NCBI RefSeq assembly: GCF_033118175.1 | Contig: NC_083693.1 | Location: 29,645,981-29,709,980 of the forward strand | Direction of reading: 5' to 3' | Origin: Dama dama | Taxonomy: Eukaryota > Chordata > Mammalia > Artiodactyla > Cervidae | Length of the DNA stretch: 64,000 nt | Part shown: piece by piece, positions 12,501 to 19,289 of the stretch | Numbering within the stretch: position 1 is the stretch's first letter | How the letters are laid out: the number at the start of each line of letters is the position of its first letter | Program-made: the position numbers and the translations under genes | The notes under the pieces: model-generated | The model's input: only the letters and a program-made list of their open reading frames with translations | What the model was told of the DNA's origin: nothing | The model's database searches: none

Positions 12501-15500
12501 CTGTGACTCTATGACAAGGCCCGGTATCTCCCCTCCCGGGTCAGGCTGGTCATGGTGTGAGGGCACATGGAGGGGTCAGCTGGGCTGACCAGGGCCACAG
12601 AGAAGGGGTGGGAGATGATGGAGGGTGATGGAGAGGGTGTAGACGCCAGGCTCAGGAGAGGCGGGGAGGGCCAGGCGGGAGAGTGGGAGTGGTCAGAGGG
12701 TCTGCCCCAGACCCCTCGGGGTCTGAGTGGACAGGAATGTGAGGTGGGGCTGGACGGGAGGGTCAGAGGGCTTGCTGAGGGTGCTGGTGCATGCAAAGTA
12801 GTGCCTGGGAGGAGCTGGGTGGGGCACAGGGCAGCCAGGAGTGCTGAGCTGGTGAATGACTGGCTCCAAATTCCAGGGAGATGATGGCTTGGACTTGGGA
12901 AACCTGAGAGCCCGTTTCCTCAACACTCAGAGGAGGGTGTTCCCCAGCTCCCCTCATAGACTTCACTATTGTGCAAGGTGGTTGGGGGGGCACCTGCCAG
13001 GCTCTTGACCCAGGCTCTGGCTGCACCTCCTTCAAGGAGCCATCACTGCACCCACTTTACAGAGGAGCAGCCAATGAGCAGGCCAGGCTCCAGATGTCCT
13101 GCCTGGGGGGTGGGGTAAGCAGGGAGCTGGGCACCTTCTCGCCCATGGGTGTGCTGCCGGCCCTTGGGCTTTCAGCATCTCAGGACCCCCCACAGAACGT
13201 CTTCAGGAGGGCTGGTTGGTACTGACCATCTGCAGGTGTTCCCACAGGTTCAGGTAGGTGGTGTTCTGATATTCAAAGGTCTGCAAGTAGGACTGTGGAA
13301 AGAGAGCTAGGTAAGGGTGGAGTTGTGGCCCCAGGCTCGGCCACAGCCTCTGTGAGGCCAGGGCTCAGAGGAAACAGCCCCCACCCCATGACTGGCTGAG
13401 GATCCTCACCGCCAGGCCCTTCTTGAACAGATCCTCAGTCAGGAAATTCGAGAGCATCCGGATGACCGAGGCTCCCTGTGGAGGGGAGGGAGCTCAGGAG
13501 GCTGCCTCGAGCCAGCCGGGGGACCCTGTGTCCCCATCACCGCCCTCCCCACCCACCCCCCGACTGTCTGAGGACCAGCGTGGGGGCTGGGCAGCACCTT
13601 GCTGTAGGAGATGGTATCAAACATCTCGCTGATCTGGGCAGGGGTGTTGACCTCGTCAGCAGGGGTGGTCAGTGGGTGAGAGGTGACCAGCGCATCCACG
13701 GCCATCACACGGTACACATCATTCGGCACAATGAGGTCTTTCTGCAAACCCCCAACAGCCAATCAGGGGATGGCCTCGGAGGGGGTGACCCAGGCCATCC
13801 CCCATCCCAGACCCCAGCGGTCTTCAGGCAGGGGGCTCACCAGATTCCAGGTGGGCTCTGCATAGTCAGCTCCCAGGTACTCCACGTAGGAGGCAAAGCC
13901 CTCGTTCAGCCACAGGTCATTCCACCAGGCCAGGGTCACCAGGTTCCCAAACCACTGTAGGGGGGAGGGGTCAGTCCAGCAAACCACTCAGACCTCCCAG
14001 TCACTAACAGTGTTGGGGCTACCCTTTGCCGAGTGCTCCCCACATGCCAGTCTTGAGTTGGAGGCTTTACAGACTTCATCCTGACTCCTCCCCGAACCCC
14101 CTGGCCAGGTGGAATCCCCCCTCCCTTCTCAGCTTCCAAGGACAGAGACACGACTTGTGCCATCTCCGCCTGGACCCCCCCCACGTTCTTGGTCTGCGCT
14201 CCCCATGATGAGGGGATACCTGGTGGGCCAGCTCATGAGCAATCACAGTGACTACTCGCTCTTTGTTGCTGCTGGAGGAAGACTGAGGGTCATAGAGCAG
14301 CGCGTTCTCCCGGTAGGTCACCAGCCCCCAGTTCTCCATGGCACCGGCATTGAAGTCGGGCAGGGCAATCTGGTCTAGGGAGGCCAGGCAGTTGGCAGAA
14401 TGTCCTCCAGGAATGAGGGGGGAGACCCATTCACTTCCCCCCAACTCGAGGCCCCTCACTCACCGGATTTGGGGAGTGGGTAGGCTGTGTTGTAATGACT
14501 GGCAAAGAAGCTCAGGATGGGACCTGTCACATTCAGGGCATAAAGGCCATGGTTGTCTGCAGTTGCTTTTGGCCGAGCCCAGATCCGGATCTGCAAAGAT
14601 AGGAGAGATCAGGGGCCCTTCCTGGGTCCCCGTGCAGGTGGGCCAAGTCCCAGAGTCTGGCAGGCTGGTGACCAACCAGGTTAAACTGGGAGGCTTGGTC
14701 AGCGGGGAGTGTGTGGAGGCGGGGGTGTCTCTCTTGGAGTTGTAGGGAGGGGCCTGCGGGGAATGAGCCATGGCCACTCTCTGTCTGGCACCCAGGAACC
14801 GGGAACTCCCTTCATGAGGGGTGCGTGCATACTAATTTGCTTCCGTCGTGTCTGACTCTCTGCAACCCCATGGACTGTAGCCCGCCAGGCTCTTCTGTCC
14901 ATGGGGATTCTCCATGACAATTCTCCAGGCAAGAATCCTGGAGCAGGTTGCCATTTCCTTCTCCAGGGGATTTTCCCCACCCAGGGATCGAACCTGTGCC
15001 TCCTGCGGCTCCGGCACTGCAGGCGGATTCTTTACCACTGAGCCACTGGGGAAGCCCCCGTTAATGAGGAGGGTCCTACTTTTCAGATGCAGAGACTGAG
15101 GCTCAGAGAACTAAAGACACCTACCCAAGATGACTCACAGCTGGGGTTCACACACTGCCTAGGGGCTGGGACCAGGATGAGGATAAACAGGAATGTCTCC
15201 CAGGCCAGGACCAACCCTGGGGAAGGCAAGGTGAGCTTGGGCCTCATACCTGGACGCCACTGGGCTCCACTGACTCCACACTCGTAAACTCGCTCACAAT
15301 GTAGGCCAGGAGATACGTGGACATTACAGGCGTGGTTTGGAATTCAGTGACGTTCCAGTCGGGCTCTCTCGCAAGCGGGACACTAGGACCTGGGCAGGGA
15401 GCATGCAGGCCTATGGAGGTGCGCCCCCTCCCCTGCCCCTACGCCCCAGCCCTGGGGGGAGGGTCTGCTTTCCCAGGTCCAGGCCGTGAGGCCCCAGCCA

Positions 15501-16808
15501 GACCTGCTCACCTTTGGGTGGCATGTTGGACAGGGCTGTGAGTTCCTTGGGGTGGATGATGGTGATGTTAAATGTGGCCTTCATGGCAGGCTCATCAAAG
15601 CAGGGGAAAGACTTCCGGGCATCTGTGGACTGCATCTGTGTGGTGGCCAGCACCCTGCCCAGAGCAGGGGGTTAGAGGGTGCACCCACAGAGTGTCTGTG
15701 CCCATGGGGTGTGCAGGGTGGGGGCTGCAGGGTGTGGCTGGGTGTGCAGCGGGGCGGGCTCACAGATGCTGCCTGGCCTAATCCCTGTCCCCACACCCCC
15801 CACCCCCGCTTTCCTCTCTCCCAGGCCGCCTCGAGGCCGACAGGCCAGCTGATGCGGGCGATCAGAGCTCCTTCCAGACTCAGGGTCAAAGTCCTGACTG
15901 CCCCCATCCTGTATTAGCCGGAAGACACTGGCACATTTCTCTCCTCAGAGCCTGTTCTCTTATCTATCCAAGGTGGCTTTCAGTGTTCATCCCTGACTCC
16001 CGATTGAGTGGGGTGGTGGGGGGTGGAGGGGGGCTTGGGGAAACGGCTGAATGTCTTGGGAACTTTGGATGGGGCGATGGACCAGCCAAGGGCTTTGGAA
16101 CGTTCAAAGGCCAGGAATCCAAGCCCTTCCTTGGCCCCCAGGATCCTGCTCTGTTCCGGCGTCTAGGATCCGCCCCCACCCGGCAGACCCACCTCGGACT
16201 TACTTTTTGACATTGTTGTCCATGTACTCGCTGCGGTAGAAGCCCGCCAGGTCATCAGCCAGCTCCCCCTGAAAGGTGGTCTCCATCTCGTACATCTTGC
16301 CCGCCTCCAGCGAGCTCTTGAGGTGCACCACCAGGTACTCAGTGATCAACACCAGCTCGGTCCTGTCGATTTCGGGGGCCTGGGCATCCCCCACACCCTT
16401 CAGGACCACCAAGTGCCCATTCTGGGAGGTGTAGTTGAGCTTCTTGCTGTGGATGATAATGACGTCCGTGGACTCCTTGCAGATGAAGCGGACGGCGCTT
16501 GAGCCCGTGAAGATATACAGGCCATTCTCGTTGGGAGTGAGGTAGGGCCTCAGCGTCACCCTGTAGGAGTCGGGCAAGAGGGTCGTGGGAAGGCGGTATC
16601 GGTTCCACGGCTTGCTCTGGTCCACAGTGGTGGCCGAGGTGGTTGTCGGGCCCGTGGGGCTCGTAGGGGCCGCGGTGCCACGCTCGGCATTCTTATTCTT
16701 CTCCTGGGCGTACACCACAGACAGAGCGATGATGGTGGCCACGGCCGCCACACCCAGGAGAATGGCCAGGATGCCCAGGGCCTTGGAAATGAAGAATCCT
16801 TTGGCCAT
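394..16808 (-). CDS. ANPEP: ANPEP, aminopeptidase N (CD13), complete coding region in 20 exons
   Basis: Type II membrane zinc aminopeptidase (M1 family) that removes N-terminal residues from peptides at the cell surface, for example in intestinal and renal brush border. Exons (high to low): 16204-16808, 15512-15654, 15250-15389, 14464-14590, 14220-14374, 13841-13954, 13598-13741, 13410-13475, 13227-13292, 11440-11615, 11097-11176, 9715-9848, 9540-9595, 8092-8239, 6377-6468, 5732-5842, 5435-5602, 4296-4436, 3633-3714, 394-543. The phases fit and the total is 2898 nt, 965 residues, the length I recall for cattle. The order is a short cytoplasmic tail, one membrane anchor (about residues 9-32), a Ser/Thr-rich stalk, then the M1 catalytic and C-terminal domains. 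GAMEN is at 349-353, HELAH at 385-389, the third zinc ligand is E408 and the transition-state tyrosine is Y474. I saw no frameshift or premature stop. In other mammals this protein is a receptor for some alphacoronaviruses. The alternative of a pseudogene is excluded by intact exons and splice sites. Confidence 0.97.
925..3010 (+). mobile_element. Old L1 fragment interrupted by a younger L1 tail
   Basis: In ANPEP intron 19. Segments 925-1745 and 2250-3010 read as degenerate L1 ORF2 and 3' sequence in plus orientation, for example the translated pattern GYKIN followed by FLYT near 1135-1180. Stops are frequent, so it is long dead. A second L1 tail occupies about 1746-2249. Confidence 0.8.
1746..2249 (+). 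mobile_element. 5'-truncated ruminant L1, nested in the old L1
   Basis: Ends with the typical young ruminant L1 3' UTR (CATTGTAAATCAACTATACT near 2193) and an A-rich tail. It is flanked by an approximately 15-bp direct repeat, AAAGAATAGTC(A/C)TTT, at 1731-1745 and 2250-2264, which marks it as a later insertion into the surrounding L1. Confidence 0.8.
3027..3158 (+). mobile_element. CHR-type tRNA-derived SINE
   Basis: Begins GGGACTTCCCTGACAGTCC and carries a box-B-like GGTTCAATCCCTGG, with an A/AG-rich tail. This is the usual form of the cetartiodactyl CHR SINE. It lies in ANPEP intron 19. Confidence 0.8.
3633..3714 (-). CDS. ANPEP: ANPEP coding exon 19 (residues 889-916)
   Basis: Acceptor AG at 3716-3715 and donor GTAAGA from 3632. 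It encodes the Gly-rich DYGGGSFSFSNLIQ segment of the C-terminal domain. Confidence 0.95.
4005..4150 (-). mobile_element. CHR-type SINE, reverse orientation
   Basis: The plus strand starts T-rich and ends GGGGAAGCCCC, with the inverted GACCAGGGATTGAACC box-B motif at about 4077-4093. It lies in ANPEP intron 18. Confidence 0.8.
4296..4436 (-). CDS. ANPEP: ANPEP coding exon 18 (residues 842-888)
   Basis: Acceptor AG at 4438-4437 and donor GTGAGT from 4295, with split codons at both ends. It encodes the YLSYTLNPDLIRKQDAT region of the C-terminal helical domain. Confidence 0.95.
4889..5105 (-). mobile_element. Bov-tA SINE, reverse orientation
   Basis: Full Bov-tA reading on the minus strand. 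The plus strand shows GTTGTTTAGTCGCTAAGTCG at one end and CCACCTGGGAAGCCC at the other. It lies in ANPEP intron 17. Confidence 0.9.
5165..5310 (-). repeat. MIR SINE remnant, reverse orientation
   Basis: The core CTTCATCTGTAAAATGGGAA at about 5274-5293 and the preceding CTCTGAGCCTCTG match the inverted MIR core. It is an ancient element within ANPEP intron 17. Confidence 0.7.
5435..5602 (-). CDS. ANPEP: ANPEP coding exon 17 (residues 786-841)
   Basis: Acceptor AG at 5604-5603 and donor GTGAGG from 5434. It encodes the IDPNLRSTIYCNAIAQGGQE part of the C-terminal domain, including two cysteines (one in YCN, one in LACT) at positions conserved in mammalian APN. Confidence 0.95.
5732..5842 (-). 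CDS. ANPEP: ANPEP coding exon 16 (residues 749-785)
   Basis: Acceptor AG at 5844-5843 and donor GTGAGT from 5731. It encodes the YSEINAVSTACSNG segment with a close Cys pair, followed by an NNS sequon near its end. Confidence 0.95.
5906..5990 (-). mobile_element. Partial Bov-A SINE, reverse orientation
   Basis: Carries GTCACTTCAGTTGTGTCTGA and GACTGTAGCCC but lacks the tRNA-related half. It lies in ANPEP intron 15. Confidence 0.7.
6377..6468 (-). CDS. ANPEP: ANPEP coding exon 15 (residues 719-748)
   Basis: Acceptor AG at 6470-6469 and donor GTGAGT from 6376. It encodes DYLRKQIEPIFLHFEQ, then an Asn-Trp-Thr glycosylation sequon at 738-740, then EIPENLMDQ. Confidence 0.95.
6511..6799 (+). mobile_element. 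tRNA-derived SINE (CHR/SINE2 type) with target-site duplication
   Basis: Starts near GGGGCTTCCCTGGTGATCC and ends in repeated AAATAAGTAAGTAAATA and poly(A). It is flanked by a perfect 15-bp repeat CAAAGAGGAGACTCA at 6496-6510 and 6800-6814. It lies in ANPEP intron 14. Confidence 0.85.
7152..7478 (-). mobile_element. Bov-tA SINE split by an L1 tail
   Basis: Reverse Bov-tA whose halves (about 7152-7255 and 7364-7478) are separated by an L1 3' end at 7256-7363. It lies in ANPEP intron 14. Confidence 0.85.
7256..7363 (+). mobile_element. Very short L1 3' tail inserted in a SINE
   Basis: About 108 bp of L1 3' UTR ending CCTCCAATTAAATAAATG plus poly(A). The flanking repeat AAGAATAC(T/A)GGA at 7244-7255 and 7364-7375 shows target-primed insertion of a severely 5'-truncated L1. 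Confidence 0.8.
8092..8239 (-). CDS. ANPEP: ANPEP coding exon 14 (residues 669-718)
   Basis: Acceptor AG at 8241-8240 and donor GTACGT from 8091. It encodes ARMIPVTLALNNTLFL through MFDRTEVYGPMQ, with one NNT sequon. Confidence 0.95.
8385..8505 (+). repeat. MIR SINE remnant
   Basis: The motif CCCATTTTACAGATGAGGAA followed by CTGAGGCTCAGAGAGG is the MIR core in forward orientation. It lies in ANPEP intron 13. Confidence 0.8.
8756..8965 (+). mobile_element. Bov-tA SINE, left arm of an inverted pair
   Basis: Forward Bov-tA from about CTCGTAGCTCAGTCGATAAA to ATGACTGAGCGACTAAAGAG. It is separated by under 25 bp from a reverse Bov-tA. It lies in ANPEP intron 13. Confidence 0.9.
8984..9182 (-). 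mobile_element. Bov-tA SINE, right arm of an inverted pair
   Basis: Reverse Bov-tA from GTGCTTAGTCGCTTCAG to CCACCTCGGAAGCC, facing the copy to its left and able to pair with it in the unspliced transcript. Confidence 0.9.
9540..9595 (-). CDS. ANPEP: ANPEP coding exon 13 (residues 651-668)
   Basis: Small exon, acceptor AG at 9597-9596 and donor GTGAGT from 9539. It encodes VIPVINRAQVIYDSFNLA. Confidence 0.95.
9715..9848 (-). CDS. ANPEP: ANPEP coding exon 12 (residues 606-650)
   Basis: Acceptor AG at 9850-9849 and donor GTGGGT from 9714. It encodes DEWVLLNINVTGYYQVNY, including an NVT sequon, in the beta-sandwich domain. Confidence 0.95.
10310..10630. repeat. Probable LINE-2 remnant
   Basis: Text such as CTCTTCCAGGAAGCCTTTCC at about 10546-10565 and the C/T-rich context resemble the decayed L2 3' end. 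It lies in ANPEP intron 11. Orientation is not resolved. Confidence 0.45.
10780..10975 (+). repeat. MIR SINE remnant
   Basis: CATGTTACAGGTGGGGAAAT and GGGTCGCACAGCTGGGCAGC match the forward MIR core and tail. It lies in ANPEP intron 11. Confidence 0.75.
11097..11176 (-). CDS. ANPEP: ANPEP coding exon 11 (residues 579-605)
   Basis: Acceptor AG at 11178-11177 and donor GTAATC from 11096. The donor is weaker than its neighbours. It encodes YLWIVPISSIRNGQLQEHYW. Confidence 0.93.
11440..11615 (-). CDS. ANPEP: ANPEP coding exon 10 (residues 521-578)
   Basis: Acceptor AG at 11617-11616 and donor GTGAGC from 11439. It encodes IMDRWTLQMGFPVITVDTNT and the following LLDPNSTVTRPSEF, with an NST sequon. 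Confidence 0.95.
11861..11876 (+). repeat. Poly(C) tract of 16
   Basis: Sixteen consecutive C, so poly(G) on the ANPEP coding strand, in intron 9. It is a likely length-variable site. Confidence 0.9.
12240..12860 (+). repeat. Purine-rich (G/A) low-complexity stretch
   Basis: Dense GGG, GAGAGG and GGGGAGG runs over about 600 bp of ANPEP intron 9, pyrimidine-rich on the transcribed sense strand. No gene or mobile element is recognised in it. Confidence 0.6.
13227..13292 (-). CDS. ANPEP: ANPEP coding exon 9 (residues 499-520)
   Basis: Acceptor AG at 13294-13293 and donor GTCAGT from 13226. It encodes SYLQTFEYQNTTYLNLWEHL plus QM, with an NTT sequon. Confidence 0.95.
13410..13475 (-). CDS. ANPEP: ANPEP coding exon 8 (residues 477-498)
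   Basis: Acceptor AG at 13477-13476 and donor GTGAGG from 13409. It encodes GASVIRMLSNFLTEDLFKKG plus LA, just after the catalytic tyrosine. Confidence 0.95.
13598..13741 (-). CDS. ANPEP: ANPEP coding exon 7 (residues 429-476, catalytic Y474)
   Basis: Acceptor AG at 13743-13742 and donor GTGCTG from 13597, a less typical donor. It ends in ISYSK, which contains the transition-state tyrosine Y474. Confidence 0.95.
13841..13954 (-). CDS. ANPEP: ANPEP coding exon 6 (residues 391-428, zinc ligand E408)
   Basis: Acceptor AG at 13956-13955 and donor GTGAGC from 13840. It encodes WWNDLWLNEGFASYVEYLG. Glu408, in NEGFA, is the third zinc ligand, 19 residues after the second His. Confidence 0.96.
14220..14374 (-). 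CDS. ANPEP: ANPEP coding exon 5 (residues 339-390, GAMEN and HEXXH)
   Basis: Acceptor AG at 14376-14375 and donor GTATCC from 14219. It holds the exopeptidase motif GAMEN (349-353) and the zinc site HELAH (385-389), and ends exactly after HELAHQ. Confidence 0.97.
14464..14590 (-). CDS. ANPEP: ANPEP coding exon 4 (residues 297-338)
   Basis: Acceptor AG at 14592-14591 and donor GTGAGT from 14463. It encodes IRIWARPKATADN, then an NVTG sequon, then the PYPLPKS-like end of the N-terminal domain. Confidence 0.95.
14826..15058 (-). mobile_element. Bov-tA SINE, reverse orientation
   Basis: Complete reverse Bov-tA, from TTGCTTCCGTCGTGTCTGAC to CACTGGGGAAGCCCC. It lies in ANPEP intron 3. Confidence 0.9.
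15064..15160 (+). repeat. MIR SINE remnant
   Basis: CTTTTCAGATGCAGAGACTG followed by AGGCTCAGAGAACTAAAG is the MIR core. It lies in ANPEP intron 3. Confidence 0.7.
15250..15389 (-). CDS. ANPEP: ANPEP coding exon 3 (residues 250-296)
   Basis: Acceptor AG at 15391-15390 and donor GTATGA from 15249. It encodes the REPDWNVTEFQTTPVMSTYL strand region, including an NVT sequon. Confidence 0.95.
15512..15654 (-). CDS. ANPEP: ANPEP coding exon 2 (residues 202-249)
   Basis: Acceptor AG at 15656-15655 and donor GTGAGC from 15511. It encodes the LATTQMQSTDARKSFPCFDE motif typical of M1 N-terminal domains. Confidence 0.96.
16010..16040 (+). other. G-quadruplex-forming motif in ANPEP intron 1
   Basis: Four G runs of 4, 6, 6 and 4 separated by loops of 3-4 bases, on the strand that is template for ANPEP. 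This meets the usual G4 rule. Its function is unknown. Confidence 0.6.
16204..16808 (-). CDS. ANPEP: ANPEP coding exon 1 (residues 1-201, membrane anchor and stalk)
   Basis: ATG at 16808-16806 in the strong context ACCATGG. It encodes a short cytoplasmic tail, a hydrophobic anchor at about 9-32, a Thr/Pro/Ser-rich stalk at about 43-64 and the start of the ectodomain. The donor GTAAGT begins at 16203 and the last codon is split after two bases. Confidence 0.97.
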
Positions 16809-16876
16809 GGTGAGGACGGGGAGGGAGCTTGGGGAGGCTCAGGAACGGGCAGGGAACAGGGCAGCCTCAGACCAGG

Positions 16877-16884
16877 CTTATATC
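16877..16884 (-). promoter_or_regulatory. ANPEP: TATA box of the ANPEP proximal promoter
   Basis: The minus strand reads GATATAAG about 70 bases upstream of the ATG, which would place transcription start near 16850 with a 5' UTR of about 40-45 nt. The human epithelial ANPEP promoter has a TATA box at a similar distance. Confidence 0.65.
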
Positions 16885-16920
16885 CCTGAAGGGGAGGGGC
16901 CCCAGAGCCTGCAAAGACTG

Positions 16921-16934
16921 GGCAAAAATTAACC
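16921..16934 (-). promoter_or_regulatory. ANPEP: HNF1-like site in the ANPEP proximal promoter
   Basis: The minus strand reads GGTTAATTTTTGCC, a good HNF1 half-site (GTTAAT) followed by a degenerate second half, about 45 bases upstream of the TATA box. HNF1 drives intestinal and renal ANPEP expression in other mammals. An adjacent GC-rich block (16891-16903) could bind Sp1. Confidence 0.55.
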
Positions 16935-17499
16935 AGGGCTCAGACAGGCGAAGGTCACTGGGCTGAGTGGAAACACGCTCTATCCAGGTTTCCAAGAGCA
17001 GATCCAGAAACAGGGTGCGTGGAGTGCAGCTCGGGGCGAGGGGGGTGCCTGAAGGGAGCAATCTGTGTCCGGTATCCCGTTACAGGCCTCCTGGGAGCCC
17101 CACCAAGGGCTGAAGGGCAGGCAGGCGGCCAGCGGGGAGAGGTAGCAGCCAGGTGGCTTGGATGTGCCTGCGAGCTGAGACATGGGCAGAGAAACAAGAG
17201 GATGGAGGTTAGATCCAGGAGGTTAGGAGGACTTCCCGGGGGCAGCAGGTGGGAGGTGGGGAGAAAGAGAGAGTCGGCTTCTGGCTCGGATCAAGAGCAA
17301 GTTGGTCACCCCTGTGGTTGGATGGGGGCCCGGGGTGCCCCAGAGCCATGGCCCCAGCCTCCCTTGCATTCTTCCAGAGCAAGGAGTTCTTCCAGGTCCC
17401 CTCCCTTTCCCTTCTTGCCAAAAACTTTCCCCTCAATTATCAGCACACTGAGTAGAATGAAATGAAGTTGTTTTGCCTTTTTTTTTTTAAAAGAGAGGA

Positions 17500-17645
17500 G
17501 GCTGGTGGAGGCTTAACCTCTTCCCAGCCATGACCTTGAGCAGGTAATTTTACCTTTCTGAGACCCCTTTCTTCAAACACACATGTTAGAATTCATTTCT
17601 CGGGTTTGTTGAACAGATTTAATGAGAAAACATATTAAGCACCAT
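17500..17645 (-). repeat. MIR remnant, reverse orientation
   Basis: GACCTTGAGCAGGTAATTTTACC and TCTGAGACCCC resemble the inverted MIR core. It lies in the ANPEP 5' flank. Confidence 0.5.
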
Positions 17646-17659
17646 CTACTATAGTAGAG

Positions 17660-17872
17660 GGCTTCCCAGGTGGCTCAGTGGTAAAGAATCCTCCTGCCAA
17701 TGCAGGAGATGCAAGAGATGTGAGTTCAAACCCTGGGTCAGGAAGACCCCTTGGAGGAAATGGCAACCCACTCCAGTATTCCTGCCTGGGAAATCCCATG
17801 GACAGAGGAGCCTGGTGGGCTACAGTCTGAGGAGTCGCAAAGAGTCAGACATAACTGAGTGACTGAGCACAC
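17660..17872 (+). mobile_element. Bov-tA SINE
   Basis: Forward Bov-tA from GGCTTCCCAGGTGGCTCAG to ATAACTGAGTGACTGAGCAC, flanked by the short repeat A(C/T)TATAGTAG (about 17649 and 17877). Confidence 0.9.
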
Positions 17873-18181
17873 ACATTATAGTAGGACCTGAAAGTCCTTT
17901 GTTCTTTTTTCCTAGAAGTCAACCATTCTACCCCTGGGGAAAATGAAGACATTACTTATCATACTCAACACAGTATGTTCTTACAGGAATATGATGTTCA
18001 ATTGTCTCCCCTCCCCTCCACCAGCCCAGTTTCTCAGACTTCAACACTGCCTGATTCTCATCCCAACATTCAACTCACCCTGCCCCCCAGTCTCACCGTG
18101 CCCTGGGTCAAAGCCATCCTCATTGTTTATATGGGCACTGCTAGACCCTCATGGACTCCTCGCTAACATTTGGGCCCCTCA

Positions 18182-18475
18182 AACCCTGAATATTCATTGG
18201 AAGGACTGATGCTGAAGCTGAAGCTCCAATACTTTGGCCACCTGATGCAAAGAGCCAACTTGTTGGAAAAGACCCTAATGCCAGGAAAGATTGAAAGCAG
18301 AAGAAGGGAATGACAGAGCATGAGATGGTTGGACGGTATCACTGACTCAATGGACATGAGTGTGAGCCAGCTCTGGGAGATAGTGAAGGACAGGGAAGCC
18401 TCGTGTGCTGCAGTTCATGGGGTTGCAAAGAGTCGGACACAACTTGTTGACTGAACAAAAACAACAACAAAACCA
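18182..18475 (+). mobile_element. BovB 3' end fragment
   Basis: Matches the last about 290 bp of the longer BovB copies in this window (GGAAGGACTGATGCTGAAGC to CACAACTTGTTGACTGAAC), ending in (AAC)n. Confidence 0.85.
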
Positions 18476-18484
18476 GTTTGCTAC

Positions 18485-18835
18485 ATAAATTGAATCACTT
18501 TGCACCACTGCTTAAAAGTTTCCTTTTGCTCTCTGAATTCAGACCAAATCTTCTAAGGATACCCACAAGTCAAGTGCTGTCAGCTGGCTCACTGCCTGAC
18601 CTCATTCTCACCACAGTCCCCTCTGCTGTGGAAACTCTAGCCAAACTGGCCTTCGTCCAGTCCATCTACCACAGGACCTTTGCACGTGCAATTCTCTCTG
18701 CTTGGAGCATCTTCCCCGCACTCTTGCCCTGGTGACTTCCTATTTATTCTTCAAGTCTTTCTCAGAGAAGATACCCTGGCCTCCCTGACCAGGTCAAGCT
18801 CCTGAGAACCGCAAACCTCTCTTCAAAGCCCTATA
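18485..18835. repeat. Probable LINE-2 remnant
   Basis: CCTTTGCACGTGCAATTCTC, CTTGGAGCATCTTCCCC and TTATTCTTCAAGTC follow the order of the decayed L2 3' region. The orientation is uncertain. Confidence 0.5.
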
Positions 18836-18984
18836 AGTTGGTATAGTTTTCCATTTGATTTGTGTGGTGATGAGCTGAGTCCTTCCCCTTCCCCCACCAC
18901 CAGCAGACCCCCACGAGAGCAGTCCATGGCTGCTTCTGCTCACTGATAGTGTCAGGCACGTAGTAGTCACTCAATACATATTTG

Positions 18985-19262
18985 GGTTTTTTAATGTATA
19001 GTTTTAAAATTTTATTTATTTACTTTTGGCTGCCCTGGGTCTTCACTGAGCAGGCAGGCTTTTCTCTAGCTGCAGGGGGCGGGGGCTGCTCTCCAGTTGG
19101 CTTTTCTCATCGTGGAGCACGGGCTCTAGAGCGTGGGCTAAGTAGTCATGGCACATGGGCTTAGATGCTCCATGGCATATGGGATCTTCCCAGACCAGGG
19201 ATCAAACCCATGTACCCTGCATTGACAGGTGGATTCTTCACCACTGGACCACCAGGGAAGTC
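18985..19262 (-). mobile_element. SINE2/CHR-type SINE with target-site duplication
   Basis: The plus strand runs from a T-rich end to CCACCAGGGAAGTC. It is flanked by a perfect 15-bp repeat CTCAATACATATTTG at 18970-18984 and 19263-19277. Confidence 0.85.
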
Positions 19263-19289
19263 CTCAATACATATTTGTTATGTGAATGC

